Positions 1 to 9,259 of a stretch of 50,719 bases of DNA are shown here, piece by piece (position 1 is the first letter of the stretch; every line of letters begins with the position of its first letter). Source of the stretch: an uncultured Flavobacteriaceae bacterium (GTDB lineage: Bacteria; Bacteroidota; Bacteroidia; Flavobacteriales; Flavobacteriaceae); the NCBI GenBank assembly GCA_937944485.1, contig CALDYU010000020.1, positions 1 through 50,719 on the forward strand, in the 5' to 3' direction. A program made the position numbers and the translations under genes. The notes under the pieces are model-generated. The model saw only the letters and a list, made by a program, of their open reading frames with translations, was not told where the DNA came from and did not search any database.

Positions 1-246
1 ATTAAAATCTGTACTTATCGATTTTATTATATTTTCTTTATCCGTAATGACAATCATTAGTTCAATTTTATTCGAAAAAAAAGAAATTGAACAATCAGGA
101 ATCACAAACGTTTTATCACCCGAATCCTTTTCTGAATTAAATTCTTGATATTGAAAAGGAATATCACTAATGTTCATTCCTATATAATCTTCAATTCCAA
201 AAGTTGCCAAAATAAAAAATGTATAAATGAATATTAAATTAACCAT
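1..246 (-). CDS. Hypothetical secreted/membrane-anchored protein, C-terminus cut by window edge
   Basis: An open frame runs from an ATG at 246 down to base 1 without a stop, giving 82 codons that continue beyond the window. The N-terminus (MVNLIFIYTFFILATFG) is strongly hydrophobic and could be a signal peptide or membrane anchor. The rest is polar, with a few aromatic residues and one cysteine. I do not recognise the family. It is divergent from the exporter gene at 549, and the 302-bp gap between them leaves room for its own promoter. Base composition is AT-rich like its surroundings. The frame is probably real because of its length and signal-like start, but no function can be given. Confidence 0.55.
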   Translation of the reverse strand, partial: MVNLIFIYTFFILATFGIEDYIGMNISDIPFQYQEFNSEKDSGDKTFVIPDCSISFFSNKIELMIVITDKENIIKSISTDFN

Positions 247-548
247 TATTATTTACCAATATATCTACAAGTTTGCTTGTTTCTAATTCATAAGCACTCC
301 GAAAGATAAATCTTTACCTTATCTTACTTGTTTTTTAAAAGAGGGTTATAAATTTTCCACTTACCCCAGTATTTTTCAACTTCCACTTATTTCGCGATCG
401 CTGTTGTATAAAAATAGGTAATTCACAAAGAAGTTAAATTCATCAACATCCTATTTTTCTGGAGTTTTTGCTAATACCGCCCAATATTCGATTTCATCTA
501 TAGGAACACAGATCATAGTTTTCTACCTTTGCCTGCGATTCATAAGCG
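247..548. other. Intergenic gap between divergent genes
   Basis: This 302-bp AT-rich stretch separates the divergent genes starting at 246 (minus) and 549 (plus). The one recognisable signal is a Bacteroidota-type -7 box at 524-531 for the plus-strand gene. A GCGATCGC palindrome lies at 394-401, with nothing else to give it meaning. I see no RNA gene and no convincing small ORF. Confidence 0.6.
524..531 (+). promoter_or_regulatory. Bacteroidota -7 box (TACCTTTG) for the MMPL exporter
   Basis: TACCTTTG matches the Bacteroidota -7 consensus TAnnTTTG and ends 17 bases before the ATG at 549, so the 5' leader would be very short. No clear TTG element sits at the expected -33 distance, so the call rests on the -7 box and its position. 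Confidence 0.5.
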
Positions 549-2948
549 ATGACAGTAAATTTTACAAAGGGCTTTTGGCCACGTACAGCGGGCATCATTT
601 TAAGAAATAGGGTTTTAATTCTACTTCTCGTTGCCGCCTTTACTGTCTTTCTTGGTTTGCAATGGAAAAATATGCGCTTCTCTAGTTCGCAGGCCAATCT
701 ATTGCCAGATGAACACCCAGTAAATTTAGAATATCAATCATTTCTAAAACAATTTGGCGAAGAAGGTAATGCTATTATTTTGGCTATTAAGGATAGCACT
801 TTATTTACTCCGACAAACTTTAACCGTTGGAATAAACTAAGTAAACAAATTGCCGCATTTCCTGAAATTGATTTTGTTTTATCTACTGACAATCTGCAAG
901 AGCTCGTTAAAAATGATGATAAAACTACTTTTAAATTACAACCACTCATTTCAAGCAGTCCTGAAAAACAAGCTGACGTAGATCGTATTACAACGCATCT
1001 TTTTGAAAAACTACCCTTTTATCAAGATTTACTCTTTAATAAAGAGACCAGAACCATTCGCACCATTGCAAATCTTGATAAAGATATTGTAAATACCTCC
1101 GTCAGGAAAGACTTTATTCTTGAAGAGCTTACACCGCTCATTGAAAAATTTGAAGAAGAAACACAAATGGATGTTCGCATTTCAGGAATGCCCTATATCC
1201 GCACCAAAAATTCTCAAAATATCATTGATGAAATCGGACTTTTCATTGGGGCTGCATTATTCGTTACCTCGCTCTTATTCTTCTTTTTCTTTCGAAGCAT
1301 TCGAGCAACATTGATTTCAATGGGAGTAGTCATCGTTGGCGTAATGTGGGCCTTCGGAATTTTAGGATTATTACAATATGAAATCACGGTGCTGACGGCA
1401 TTAATTCCTCCTTTAATAATTGTTATTGGTATTCCAAATTGTATTTTCTTGATTAATAAATACCAACAAGAAATTAAAAAACATGGCAATCAAGCGCTAT
1501 CTCTTCAACGCGTCATTTCAAAAATTGGGAATGCCACTTTAATGACGAATGTTACCACCGCCTCTGGTTTTGCGACTTTTATAGTCACTGATAGTAAATT
1601 ATTAAAAGAATTTGGTGTTGTGGCTTCGATCAACATTATCGGTATTTTTATTCTATCTCTTTTAATTATTCCGATCGTCTACAGCTTTCTGCACCCACCT
1701 AAAACAAAGCATTTAAAACATCTTAATAAAAAATGGATTGATGCCTTTGTAAATTGGACGGTTCGTGTTGTTAGAGAGCAACGAATCGCCATCTATATTA
1801 CATCTATTACCTTACTTGTTCTAAGTATTATAGGCATATATCAGATTGATATTTCAGGAAGCCCCATTGAAGACATGCCTAAAAAAGAGGAGTTTTTCAA
1901 AGATATTCGCTTTTTTGAAGCCGAGTTTGATGGTATCATGCCCGTAGAAATTGTTGTCGATACTAAAAATCCGAAAGGCGTTTTAAAAGCTCCTACTCTA
2001 AAAAGAATAGATCGACTAGGTACTGTTATTGAAGAAATACCTGAGTTATCAAAATCAGTATCTGTTGTAAATTTGGTCAAATATTCAAAGCAAGCTTATT
2101 ACAATGGTATTCCGAAGTATTACCAATTACCTACTTCGCAAGAATATAATTTTATTATGGACTTTGCCCGTAAGTCCTCAGCTAATGGTAATCTTTTAAA
2201 AAGTTTTGTGGATAGTACAGGTCAGCATGCCCGAATTACGACCTTCATGAAAGATGTTCCTACGGAACGTATGGAAAAAATAGAAGAAAAACTACAAGAA
2301 AACATCGCAAAAATATTTCCTGAAAAACGCTATAATGTTATCATGACAGGTAGCGCCTTGTTGTTCTTGAAGGGCACTAAATATTTAGTCAAGAACTTAG
2401 TGCTTTCTTTAGCCTTAGCCATTGGCTTAATTGCACTCTTCATGGCATATTTGTTTCGTTCTTTTCGAATGATTCTCATCTCATTAATTCCTAACTTATT
2501 GCCCTTATTAGTCACTGCTGGTGTAATGGGTTTTGTAGGCGTACCTATTAAACCTTCTACCATTTTAGTCTTCAGCATTGCCTTCGGCATTTCGGTTGAC
2601 GATACCATCCATTTTCTGGCGAAATATCGGCAAGAACTAATGGCAAACAATTGGCGTATAAAAACATCTGTATATGCCGCGCTTCGTGAAACAGGAGTCA
2701 GTATGTTTTATACGTCAATCGTTCTCTTTTTCGGTTTCTCGGTATTTATCATCTCAAATTTTGGCGGTACCGTCGCACTGGGGTCTTTAGTTTCAGCAAC
2801 CCTGCTTTTTGCCATGTTAGCGAATTTAGTCTTACTTCCTTCACTATTGCTTTCTTTAGAAAAAAGTATTGCCAATAAAGAAACCTTTAAAAAACCGCAA
2901 ATCGATATTCTACCTCAAGACGAAATAAACCAACATAAAAACAACTAG
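549..2948 (+). CDS. MMPL/RND-superfamily transporter (SSD-type exporter)
   Basis: This 799-residue inner-membrane protein has the two-fold layout of the MMPL/RND superfamily. A first membrane helix lies near residues 15-35 and is followed by a large periplasmic domain (about 40-225). A five-helix block follows (about 228-380), including the conserved stretch TALIPPLIIVIGIPNCIF. Another helix lies near 415-435, then a second periplasmic domain and a second block of helices (about 625-780) with SIAFGISVDDTIHFLAKY. The GISVDDTIH motif corresponds to the proton-relay region of these pumps. Family members export lipids, hopanoids or pigments powered by the proton gradient; the substrate here is unknown. 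No fusion protein or TolC partner is adjacent. The ATG at 549 follows a -7 box closely and gives a normal family start. Confidence 0.85.
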   Translation: MTVNFTKGFWPRTAGIILRNRVLILLLVAAFTVFLGLQWKNMRFSSSQANLLPDEHPVNLEYQSFLKQFGEEGNAIILAIKDSTLFTPTNFNRWNKLSKQIAAFPEIDFVLSTDNLQELVKNDDKTTFKLQPLISSSPEKQADVDRITTHLFEKLPFYQDLLFNKETRTIRTIANLDKDIVNTSVRKDFILEELTPLIEKFEEETQMDVRISGMPYIRTKNSQNIIDEIGLFIGAALFVTSLLFFFFFRSIRATLISMGVVIVGVMWAFGILGLLQYEITVLTALIPPLIIVIGIPNCIFLINKYQQEIKKHGNQALSLQRVISKIGNATLMTNVTTASGFATFIVTDSKLLKEFGVVASINIIGIFILSLLIIPIVYSFLHPPKTKHLKHLNKKWIDAFVNWTVRVVREQRIAIYITSITLLVLSIIGIYQIDISGSPIEDMPKKEEFFKDIRFFEAEFDGIMPVEIVVDTKNPKGVLKAPTLKRIDRLGTVIEEIPELSKSVSVVNLVKYSKQAYYNGIPKYYQLPTSQEYNFIMDFARKSSANGNLLKSFVDSTGQHARITTFMKDVPTERMEKIEEKLQENIAKIFPEKRYNVIMTGSALLFLKGTKYLVKNLVLSLALAIGLIALFMAYLFRSFRMILISLIPNLLPLLVTAGVMGFVGVPIKPSTILVFSIAFGISVDDTIHFLAKYRQELMANNWRIKTSVYAALRETGVSMFYTSIVLFFGFSVFIISNFGGTVALGSLVSATLLFAMLANLVLLPSLLLSLEKSIANKETFKKPQIDILPQDEINQHKNN

Positions 2949-2964
2949 CAATTCCCATTTTTAT

Positions 2965-2990
2965 TGATTTTCAAGAATCATCTTTTTTTT
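2965..2990 (+). terminator. Possible weak intrinsic terminator
   Basis: A short stem (TGATT/AATCA, loop TTCAAG) at 2965-2980 is followed by TC and eight T residues, 16 bases after the exporter's stop codon. The stem is only 5 bp and AT-rich, so the call depends mainly on the T run and location. Confidence 0.35.
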
Positions 2991-2998
2991 CAAAAGGC

Positions 2999-3006
2999 TA
3001 TCTTTG
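2999..3006 (+). promoter_or_regulatory. Bacteroidota -7 box (TATCTTTG) for asnS
   Basis: TATCTTTG fits TAnnTTTG exactly and lies 68 bases upstream of the asnS ATG. The leader it implies contains a small inverted repeat (CCTAT-TT-ATAGG, 3023-3034) of unknown role. No good -33 TTG is seen. Confidence 0.5.
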
Positions 3007-3074
3007 GCATTTAATATTTTGACCTATTTATAGGGGCGTAATACTGACCTATAAATTATAAATAATGTAAACGG

Positions 3075-4508
3075 ATGAAATCAATTCCTGTTAAAAAACT
3101 ACTTACTACTAAACCTCAAGGGCAAGAAGTTGTCGTAAACGGTTGGGTAAAAACTTTTAGAAGCAATCGTTTTATTGCCTTAAACGATGGCTCAACAATT
3201 AGTAATATTCAGTGCGTCATTGATTTCGAAACTATCAATGAGTCGCTGTTAAAAAAAATAAATACAGGTGCCGCATTAAAAGTGACAGGAAATTTAGTAG
3301 AAAGTGCTGGTAGCGGTCAGCATGTGGAGATACAGGCCACCGACATTTTTGTGCATGGTGAAGCGGATGCTGAAACCTATCCCATTCAGCCAAAAAAGCA
3401 CTCCATGGAATTTTTAAGAGAGCAGGCGCATTTGAGGGTTCGTACCAATACTTTTTCTGCGGTAATGCGCGTGCGGTCGGCATTGTCTTTTGCCATTCAT
3501 GACTATTTTCGAGAAAACGGATTTTATTATTTTCATGCGCCTATTATAACGGGTTCCGATGCCGAAGGTGCAGGTGAAATGTTTCGAGTGACCACCTTAG
3601 ATGCTAAGAACCCTCCTTTACATGATGAAGGCACAGTAAATTATAAAGAAGATTTCTTCGGAAAAGAAACCAACCTTACTGTATCAGGGCAATTAGAAGC
3701 TGAGGCTTACGCCATGGGCTTAGGAAAGGTATACACTTTCGGACCCACATTCAGAGCAGAAAACTCGAATACTTCGCGGCATTTGGCTGAATTTTGGATG
3801 ATTGAACCTGAAGTTGCCTTTTACGATTTGGTAGATAATATGGATTTGGCGGAAGATTTTATGCAAAGCGTTATTAAATACATTTTAGAACATTGCGCCG
3901 AAGATTTAGCCTTTCTAGAAAAACGATTGCTTGACGAAGAGAAGCAAAAACCGCAAGTCGAGCGTAGTGAAATGGCTTTGATTGAAAAGCTAAAATTTGT
4001 TTCGGAGAATACTTTTAAACGAGTTTCGTATACCGAAGCTATTGAAATTCTCAGAAACAGCAAACCGAATAAAAAGAAAAAATTTCAATATCTCATTAAT
4101 GAATGGGGTGCAGATTTGCAAAGTGAACATGAACGCTATTTGGTGGAAAAACATTTTAAATGTCCGGTAATCTTGTTTGATTATCCTGCTACAATTAAAG
4201 CATTTTATATGCGTTTGAATGAAGATGGAAAAACGGTTAGAGCCATGGATATTCTTTTTCCAGGAATAGGAGAGATTGTTGGAGGTTCGCAACGAGAAGA
4301 ACGCTTAGATGTTCTCAAAGAAAAAATGAAAGCCCTTGATATTCCCGAAGAAGAACTATGGTGGTATCTTGACCTTCGTAAATTTGGTACCGCTGAGCAT
4401 AGTGGTTTTGGCTTAGGGTTTGAGCGTTTGGTATTATTCGCAACGGGCATGGGAAATATACGTGATGTAATTCCATTTCCGCGAACACCTCAAAACGCCT
4501 CCTTTTAA
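3075..4508 (+). CDS. asnS: Asparagine--tRNA ligase
   Basis: This class IIb cytosolic aminoacyl-tRNA synthetase attaches asparagine to tRNA-Asn. At 477 residues it has the usual length. An N-terminal OB-fold anticodon-binding domain (about 15-105, starting [13 protein letters not shown]) precedes the class II catalytic domain. Motif 2 is [21 protein letters not shown]. Motif 3 near the C-terminus reads [15 protein letters not shown], followed by [12 protein letters not shown], the asparagine-type ending. An acidic/lysine-rich insertion around 270-350 is common in the Bacteroidota enzymes. The ATG at 3075 is supported by the promoter box upstream. It lies 77 bases ahead of rpoN, so the two may be cotranscribed. 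Confidence 0.97.
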   Translation: MKSIPVKKLLTTKPQGQEVVVNGWVKTFRSNRFIALNDGSTISNIQCVIDFETINESLLKKINTGAALKVTGNLVESAGSGQHVEIQATDIFVHGEADAETYPIQPKKHSMEFLREQAHLRVRTNTFSAVMRVRSALSFAIHDYFRENGFYYFHAPIITGSDAEGAGEMFRVTTLDAKNPPLHDEGTVNYKEDFFGKETNLTVSGQLEAEAYAMGLGKVYTFGPTFRAENSNTSRHLAEFWMIEPEVAFYDLVDNMDLAEDFMQSVIKYILEHCAEDLAFLEKRLLDEEKQKPQVERSEMALIEKLKFVSENTFKRVSYTEAIEILRNSKPNKKKKFQYLINEWGADLQSEHERYLVEKHFKCPVILFDYPATIKAFYMRLNEDGKTVRAMDILFPGIGEIVGGSQREERLDVLKEKMKALDIPEEELWWYLDLRKFGTAEHSGFGLGFERLVLFATGMGNIRDVIPFPRTPQNASF

Positions 4509-4585
4509 TAGGCGTATTGATGTTGCATGAATCATGAAATTGTTTTTTTCATTAACTTTAAAATAGTTCAAGAAATACCTTTTAC

Positions 4586-6043
4586 ATGCTAAAGCAGTAT
4601 TTACAATTTAAATTATCGCAAAAATTATCTCCTCAGCAAATACAGTTGATGAAGTTGATTCAACTGCCTACGCAAGCTTTTGAACAGCGATTAAAACAAG
4701 AGTTGGAGGAAAATCCGGCTTTAGAAAGTGGTAAAGAAGAGCTTGATAGCCTAGCTGACGAGTATGATGACGACTATGAGCATGATTTAGACAGTGAAAG
4801 CATAAATACGGAAGACATTAATATAGATGATTATTTGAGTGATGATGAAATTCCTGATTATCGCACAAAAGCTAATAATTATAGTGCTGACGATGAAGAA
4901 AAAAGTGTTCCGTACGCGGCTGGAGTTTCCTTTAACCAATATCTATTAAGACAATTAAACACCTCATATTTAAATGATGAAGAATGGGGTATTGCTGAGT
5001 TTTTAATAGGTAGTATTGATGAAAGCGGGTATATCAGAAGGCCGCTTTCCGATATTATGGACGATTTGGCCTTTACTCAGAACATTTATACCGAAGAGCG
5101 TGTAATCGAAAAGGTATTGACGCTTGTGCAAGAACTTGATCCGCCGGGGGTGGCTGCACGAACCTTAGAAGAATGTTTAATTATTCAATTAAAGCGGAAA
5201 GAAGTTACCCCGAGTATTGAGTTAGCCACCGCCATTTTAGAAAAATCGTTCGATCAATTTACTAAAAAACACTACAAAAAACTTATACAGAAACATGGTA
5301 TTTCTGAAGAGGAACTCAAAACGGCCATTGCTGAAATAGAAAAGTTAAATCCGAAGCCTGGTGGCTCTTATGCCGGTAATAATCGCGCAGTAGAACACGT
5401 GGTTCCAGATTTTTCCATTCGAATTGTAGAAGGCAATTTAGAGCTCACATTAAACGGTCGCAATGCTCCTGAACTTCATGTTTCTAGAGAATATAGTAAT
5501 ATGCTAAAAGGGTATAAAGACGCTAAGAAAAAATCAAAGTCGCAGAAAGATACCGTGTTATTTATAAAACAAAAACTAGATGCCGCTAAGTGGTTTATTG
5601 ATGCTATTCGCCAGCGACAACAAACACTGTTCATTACAATGAATTCTATAATGCACTATCAAAAAGAATATTTTTTGACGGGCGATGAGCGTAATTTAAG
5701 ACCTATGATTCTTAAGGATATTGCTGATGAAATAGAAATGGATGTTTCTACTGTATCTCGTGTTGCCAATAGCAAATATGTCGATACTCCTTATGGTATT
5801 AAATTAATTAAGGAGTTCTTTTCAGAATCAATGAAAAATGATCAGGGCGAAGATGTATCTACCAAAGAAATAAAGAAGATATTAGAAACCGTAATCGGGG
5901 AGGAATCTAAGAAAAAGCCTTTAACCGATGATAAGCTTGCGGGTATTCTAAAAGAAAAAGGCTACCCTATAGCACGACGCACTGTGGCTAAATACAGAGA
6001 ACAATTAGACATCCCTGTAGCTCGACTTAGAAAACAGATTTAA
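4586..6043 (+). CDS. rpoN: RNA polymerase sigma-54 factor
   Basis: This 485-residue protein is sigma-54, which directs RNA polymerase to -24/-12 promoters and needs an ATP-driven activator to open them. Region I is the glutamine/leucine-rich start (LSPQQIQLMKLIQLP), followed by an acidic region II (about 50-100). The core-binding and HTH regions follow, including DVSTVSRVANSKYV. The RpoN box is ARRTVAKYRE at about 463-472, the hallmark that contacts the -24 element. The protein looks intact. The same window holds a sigma-54 activator (30154-31527) and a matching -24/-12 promoter (31766-31783). Its stop overlaps the next start by one base (TAATG), so translation is probably coupled. Confidence 0.97.
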   Translation: MLKQYLQFKLSQKLSPQQIQLMKLIQLPTQAFEQRLKQELEENPALESGKEELDSLADEYDDDYEHDLDSESINTEDINIDDYLSDDEIPDYRTKANNYSADDEEKSVPYAAGVSFNQYLLRQLNTSYLNDEEWGIAEFLIGSIDESGYIRRPLSDIMDDLAFTQNIYTEERVIEKVLTLVQELDPPGVAARTLEECLIIQLKRKEVTPSIELATAILEKSFDQFTKKHYKKLIQKHGISEEELKTAIAEIEKLNPKPGGSYAGNNRAVEHVVPDFSIRIVEGNLELTLNGRNAPELHVSREYSNMLKGYKDAKKKSKSQKDTVLFIKQKLDAAKWFIDAIRQRQQTLFITMNSIMHYQKEYFLTGDERNLRPMILKDIADEIEMDVSTVSRVANSKYVDTPYGIKLIKEFFSESMKNDQGEDVSTKEIKKILETVIGEESKKKPLTDDKLAGILKEKGYPIARRTVAKYREQLDIPVARLRKQI

Positions 6044-6648
6044 TGCGAAATTTACACCGTTTTATTTCGTACGCCTTTCACCCTATATTTATTCCTATTG
6101 CTGGTACCTATACCTATTTTTTGGTTTCTCCTAAATACAGCACTTCTGCATTTCAATATGCCAATCTTTTACCCATTTTTATTCTGACCGTAATCATTCC
6201 TATTATTTGTTTTTTCATCTTAAAAAATATGGGATTGGTCAGTTCTATTCAAATGCCGACAACACGTGAACGCAAATACCCCTTCTATATAAGCATGGCT
6301 TTGCTTTTAATGATTATTTATAAGGTAATACCTAGCAACTATACCATTGAACTTTACTTTTATTTCATCGGACTCATAGCCGCTACTTTTGCGTCATTAA
6401 TTCTTTTACTATTTAATTTCAAAAGTAGTGTTCACCTGATGGGAATGGGTAACTTATGTATGTTCATCGTTTGTTTAAGCATTCATTTTGAAATCAATAT
6501 CACTCTTGCCCTTAGTATCGTCATATTAGCCACAGGACTCGTAGCCAGTTCTCGTTTGTTTTTACGAGCTCATAAAACCACAGAAGTTATCATAGGTTTT
6601 TTAATAGGTGCTATTTCTCAGCTACTCACCGTGAAATTCTGGTTGTAA
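6043..6648 (+). CDS. Integral membrane protein with PAP2-like motifs, coupled to rpoN
   Basis: This is a 201-residue protein with about five or six membrane helices. It contains pieces resembling the three PAP2 phosphatase motifs: a basic segment TRERKYP (about 77-83), KSSVHLMGMGN (about 127-137, where PSGH would be expected) and SSRLFLRAHKTTEVIIGFLIG-like sequence near 168-188 (S-R, then H, then E in place of the usual D). Because the central motifs are imperfect, it may be a diverged PAP2-family lipid phosphatase or a non-catalytic relative. The ATG overlaps the rpoN stop by one base. It is convergent with the exbD gene ending at 6652, with only 3 bases between the stops, so no terminator space exists. 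Confidence 0.6.
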   Translation: MRNLHRFISYAFHPIFIPIAGTYTYFLVSPKYSTSAFQYANLLPIFILTVIIPIICFFILKNMGLVSSIQMPTTRERKYPFYISMALLLMIIYKVIPSNYTIELYFYFIGLIAATFASLILLLFNFKSSVHLMGMGNLCMFIVCLSIHFEINITLALSIVILATGLVASSRLFLRAHKTTEVIIGFLIGAISQLLTVKFWL

Positions 6649-6651
6649 ATA

Positions 6652-7137
6652 CTATTTTCCTAAATTGATAAATGTATCACCTTCATAGGTGGTATAATTA
6701 ATTTTAAGTGCATGAATTTTTCGTAATTCTTGTTTGACATCATCAATTAAGCCCATAGATGCAGTTTTATCGACTTTTAAAGACACCGTAATAAAAGGTC
6801 TCAAGTGTTCCGGTTTTTCATTAATCTTTGCTAAAATCGTAGTTCCAAAATCAGAAATTGAAACAAATTTATCATCTATTTGAATCTTTGGTTGCGTACC
6901 GAAAAATTTCTCGTAGCGTAGGCCAGGCTTGCCAACATATATGGTAATTATACGATCTTTTTTCTCTAACTTTTTTATTTCTGTAGCGTTAGGTAATTCA
7001 TTTATGACTTTTAAGGTATCATCTTTCATAACCGTAACGGTCATGAAGAAAAACAATAACATAAAAACAATATCGGGTAAAGAAGCTGTTGAAACTTCCG
7101 GTGTATTGATGGTCTTCTTAAATTTAAACTTTGACAT
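6652..7137 (-). CDS. exbD: Biopolymer transporter ExbD (second pair, shorter member)
   Basis: This 161-residue ExbD/TolR-family protein is part of a proton-driven motor in the inner membrane. A cytoplasmic tail is followed by one membrane helix, LPDIVFMLLFFFMTVTVMKD, with the proton-path aspartate at residue 22, and a periplasmic domain fills the rest. It is clearly paralogous to the gene at 8750-9232: the two share STASLPDIVFMLLFFFMTVT, LKKLEKKDR-type and IYVGKP segments, and an almost identical ending (INYTTYEGD against VNYTTYDGD). It is the last gene of the second exbD unit, 76 bases downstream of its partner at 7214-7825. No separate exbB accompanies this pair, so it may share the ExbB at 10353. 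Confidence 0.9.
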   Translation of the reverse strand: MSKFKFKKTINTPEVSTASLPDIVFMLLFFFMTVTVMKDDTLKVINELPNATEIKKLEKKDRIITIYVGKPGLRYEKFFGTQPKIQIDDKFVSISDFGTTILAKINEKPEHLRPFITVSLKVDKTASMGLIDDVKQELRKIHALKINYTTYEGDTFINLGK

Positions 7138-7213
7138 ACTATTTTTCTTTTAATTTTTCTAATCCTTGTGTTGAACATAGTGCTACGAATTTTAGATGCA
7201 CATTTATTATGAG

Positions 7214-7825
7214 CTATTTTCGTTCGGCTTCCGAAAGTTTCATAGGGTACAAGCTTTGAATAGTTTGTATTTTTTTCTTTAATGCAGCCTTATAGGCTGC
7301 AGTAGTTTCCTTACTCGAATACAGCCTCTCCATGGCAGTAAAATCAACTTTATAAAGACGTTGAGCTTCTCGGTTTCTCAAGGCGTTATAAGCTGCTGTA
7401 AGTTCATTTTGTACCGTGATATACGTACCATAACTCGTTTTTCGATTACTCATGAGAGAAACAACAGCTTTCTCAGGGTTATCTGAAGAAGTTGTACTTC
7501 GTTCGCCTTTACAATAGTCGCAATAATCACTAGCCTCTGAACGCAACCCTCCGTTATCTAGAAAAGCAATGGTTAAATCTTTTAGATTCACCATAGGAAC
7601 AATTTCGCCATTTACCATAAGTTCATTTTCGCCATTAATCAAAATGGGTAAAATATTGCGTTGTTGAATAGGTAATGGAGGTGTAGGGGAGTCTCTGGGT
7701 AGCATTCTACTAAGGCCGGCATCGGTCTCAATGCTTGTAGTTACTAAAAAAAAGATGAGTAATAAGAATGCAATATCGGCCATAGACCCTGCATTCACTT
7801 TAGGCACTTCTGCTCTACTTGACAT
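7214..7825 (-). CDS. exbD: Biopolymer transporter ExbD (second pair, longer member with CxxC)
   Basis: This 203-residue ExbD-family protein has its membrane helix at about 16-31 (MADIAFLLLIFFLVTT, aspartate at residue 17) and a long periplasmic domain. It is the paralogue of the gene at 9260-9874: the N-termini are almost the same, and both carry SSDNP(D/E)KA, TYITVQNEL and a late KLSEAE. It holds a periplasmic CxxC motif (C102-D-Y-C105), matching CGYC in the paralogue. A 156-bp gap separates it from the beta-barrel gene upstream. The gap shows no exact TAnnTTTG box, so whether it has its own promoter is unclear. Function by family: stator-like coupling of proton flow to an outer-membrane or periplasmic task. 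Confidence 0.9.
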   Translation of the reverse strand: MSSRAEVPKVNAGSMADIAFLLLIFFLVTTSIETDAGLSRMLPRDSPTPPLPIQQRNILPILINGENELMVNGEIVPMVNLKDLTIAFLDNGGLRSEASDYCDYCKGERSTTSSDNPEKAVVSLMSNRKTSYGTYITVQNELTAAYNALRNREAQRLYKVDFTAMERLYSSKETTAAYKAALKKKIQTIQSLYPMKLSEAERK

Positions 7826-7981
7826 ACAATAAAATTTAAAGGTTAAACAATGCTCTTGCTGCCTTTAGTGGTTGGTGTTTATTGTATATGAAATATTAGT
7901 TATGTAAATATAACATCTAACAAGCATCAATAAATATGCCATATTAATAAATGACTGCATGTCAATTATAAAGAAAAGGGG

Positions 7982-8668
7982 TTACAAAATATAAAACATA
8001 AAGCCTACCTGTAGTGGCCTTATATTTATTGGCTCGTTAGCCAAGAGTGCAGTATCTTTAAATAGTGGTTGTAAAGAATAATACACGTGCATATTGAAGT
8101 TATGATATCCAACATTTAAAGTTAAGCCGTATTGCAATTTCCGAACATCAGTATTGCTAAATGAGTCTTTGAACTCACTAGTCACAAATTTCGAGCGAGA
8201 ATCATAGGCATAGCCCAGTTTTACACCCGTATATATTCGCCAAAAACTATAAGTGCTCGCATCAGAATTACGCCACCGAAACTGAAAAGGCATTTCAATA
8301 ACATGTGTTTCAAGTTTATTACGTCTAAAACTTTCACTGCTATTTGGAATACTATATGATATCACTCCAGAAGACTCAGTAGCTCTAATATTGGTATAAT
8401 AGGTATTTAATGCCAAGCCAATTCCAATTCCCAGTCCGATTGTTCTAGATCGATTAAGTGGCATATCTTTAATAAACCCAGCCTGAATTCCATAAGAAAA
8501 ATTGCGTTGATTGACTTGTTCGTTTCTATTTAAAATAAAATTATACGTAAAGCCAGCATAGAACTGGTCTTCCAGATACTTTTCATCTAAAGATGCGTCA
8601 CCACTAGAAGCCTGACCGAGTATTATAAAAGGCAAAAAAAGAAAAAGGACTAAAGCGCAATTTCTCAT
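7982..8668 (-). CDS. Outer-membrane beta-barrel protein, PorT-like
   Basis: This 228-residue protein begins with a signal peptide (MRNCALVLFLFLPFIILGQ) and continues as alternating beta-strand sequence typical of small outer-membrane barrels. Examples are FYAGFTYNFIL, YGIQAGFI, IGLGIGIGLALNTYY, FRWR, YTGVKLGYAY, YGLTLNVGYHNF and the C-terminal LQVGFMFYIL ending in hydrophobic residues. Length and pattern fit the PorT family, one member of which serves the type IX secretion system in Bacteroidota. I cannot tell from sequence alone whether this is the secretion component or a paralogue. It starts right after a strong terminator (8689-8721), so it opens a second unit with the following exbD pair. 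Confidence 0.65.
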   Translation of the reverse strand: MRNCALVLFLFLPFIILGQASSGDASLDEKYLEDQFYAGFTYNFILNRNEQVNQRNFSYGIQAGFIKDMPLNRSRTIGLGIGIGLALNTYYTNIRATESSGVISYSIPNSSESFRRNKLETHVIEMPFQFRWRNSDASTYSFWRIYTGVKLGYAYDSRSKFVTSEFKDSFSNTDVRKLQYGLTLNVGYHNFNMHVYYSLQPLFKDTALLANEPINIRPLQVGFMFYIL

Positions 8669-8688
8669 ATAATCAATGTGCTAAATTG

Positions 8689-8721
8689 AAAAAACGCTTT
8701 CAAACATAAGCTTGAAAGCGT
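8689..8721 (-). terminator. Strong intrinsic terminator after the exbB-exbD operon
   Basis: On the minus strand a perfect 10-bp stem (ACGCTTTCAA / TTGAAAGCGT, loop of 8) is followed directly by a run of six T residues. It lies 28 bases after the stop of the exbD gene at 8750 and 20 bases before the start of the barrel gene, so it splits the cluster into two transcription units. Confidence 0.9.
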
Positions 8722-8749
8722 CTTTATAAAGTTTGAAATTTTAATCGTT

Positions 8750-9232
8750 TTACTGCAAATTATTAAAAGCATCGCCATCATAGGTCGTATAATTTACCTT
8801 AAGCGCATTCACTTTTCGTAATTCTTGTTTGATATCTGAAATTAAGCCCATATTGGCATTTTTATCTACTTTCAGAGCAGTAGTTAAAACATTCTGTAAG
8901 TCTTGTGATTTTTTTGCACGCTCCATAAGAATATAGTCACCCACTTCTGAAGGACCCGCAAATTTATCATTAAGCTGTATTTTTGGTTCAGCACCAAATT
9001 TACTAACGAACTCAGGTGTGGGTTTCCCCACATAGATATAAATCACACGATCTTTCTTCTCTAGTTTTTTAATCTCACTAGCATTAGGAAGTGTATTCTC
9101 AACCTTAAGTGAGCTGTCTTTCATAACTGTAACTGTCATGAAGAAAAACAAAAGCATAAAAACAATATCAGGTAATGAGGCAGTAGATACCGCTGGTAAC
9201 TCTCCATCTTTTTTCTTTGCAAATTTCGACAT
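8750..9232 (-). CDS. exbD: Biopolymer transporter ExbD (first pair, shorter member)
   Basis: This 160-residue ExbD-family inner-membrane protein has a lysine-rich cytoplasmic tail, one helix (SLPDIVFMLLFFFMTVTV, aspartate at residue 22) and a periplasmic domain ending NYTTYDGDAFNNLQ. It works with ExbB as a proton-driven motor that energises outer-membrane processes such as TonB-dependent uptake. It is the last gene of the exbB-membrane protein-exbD-exbD operon, 27 bases after its partner, and is followed by a clear terminator. The paralogue at 6652-7137 has the same layout. Confidence 0.92.
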   Translation of the reverse strand: MSKFAKKKDGELPAVSTASLPDIVFMLLFFFMTVTVMKDSSLKVENTLPNASEIKKLEKKDRVIYIYVGKPTPEFVSKFGAEPKIQLNDKFAGPSEVGDYILMERAKKSQDLQNVLTTALKVDKNANMGLISDIKQELRKVNALKVNYTTYDGDAFNNLQ

Positions 9233-9259
9233 AGTTTATTTTTGTTTTAAGCGTCTTAA

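Noticed and set aside
394..401. GCGATCGC palindrome
   Set aside because: A single 8-bp palindrome with no repeats nearby is expected by chance and has no clear meaning here.
3023..3034. Inverted repeat in the asnS leader, considered as a T-box or riboswitch
   Set aside because: It is only 5 bp with a 2-base centre, there is no specifier or antiterminator structure, and T-boxes are not expected in this phylum.
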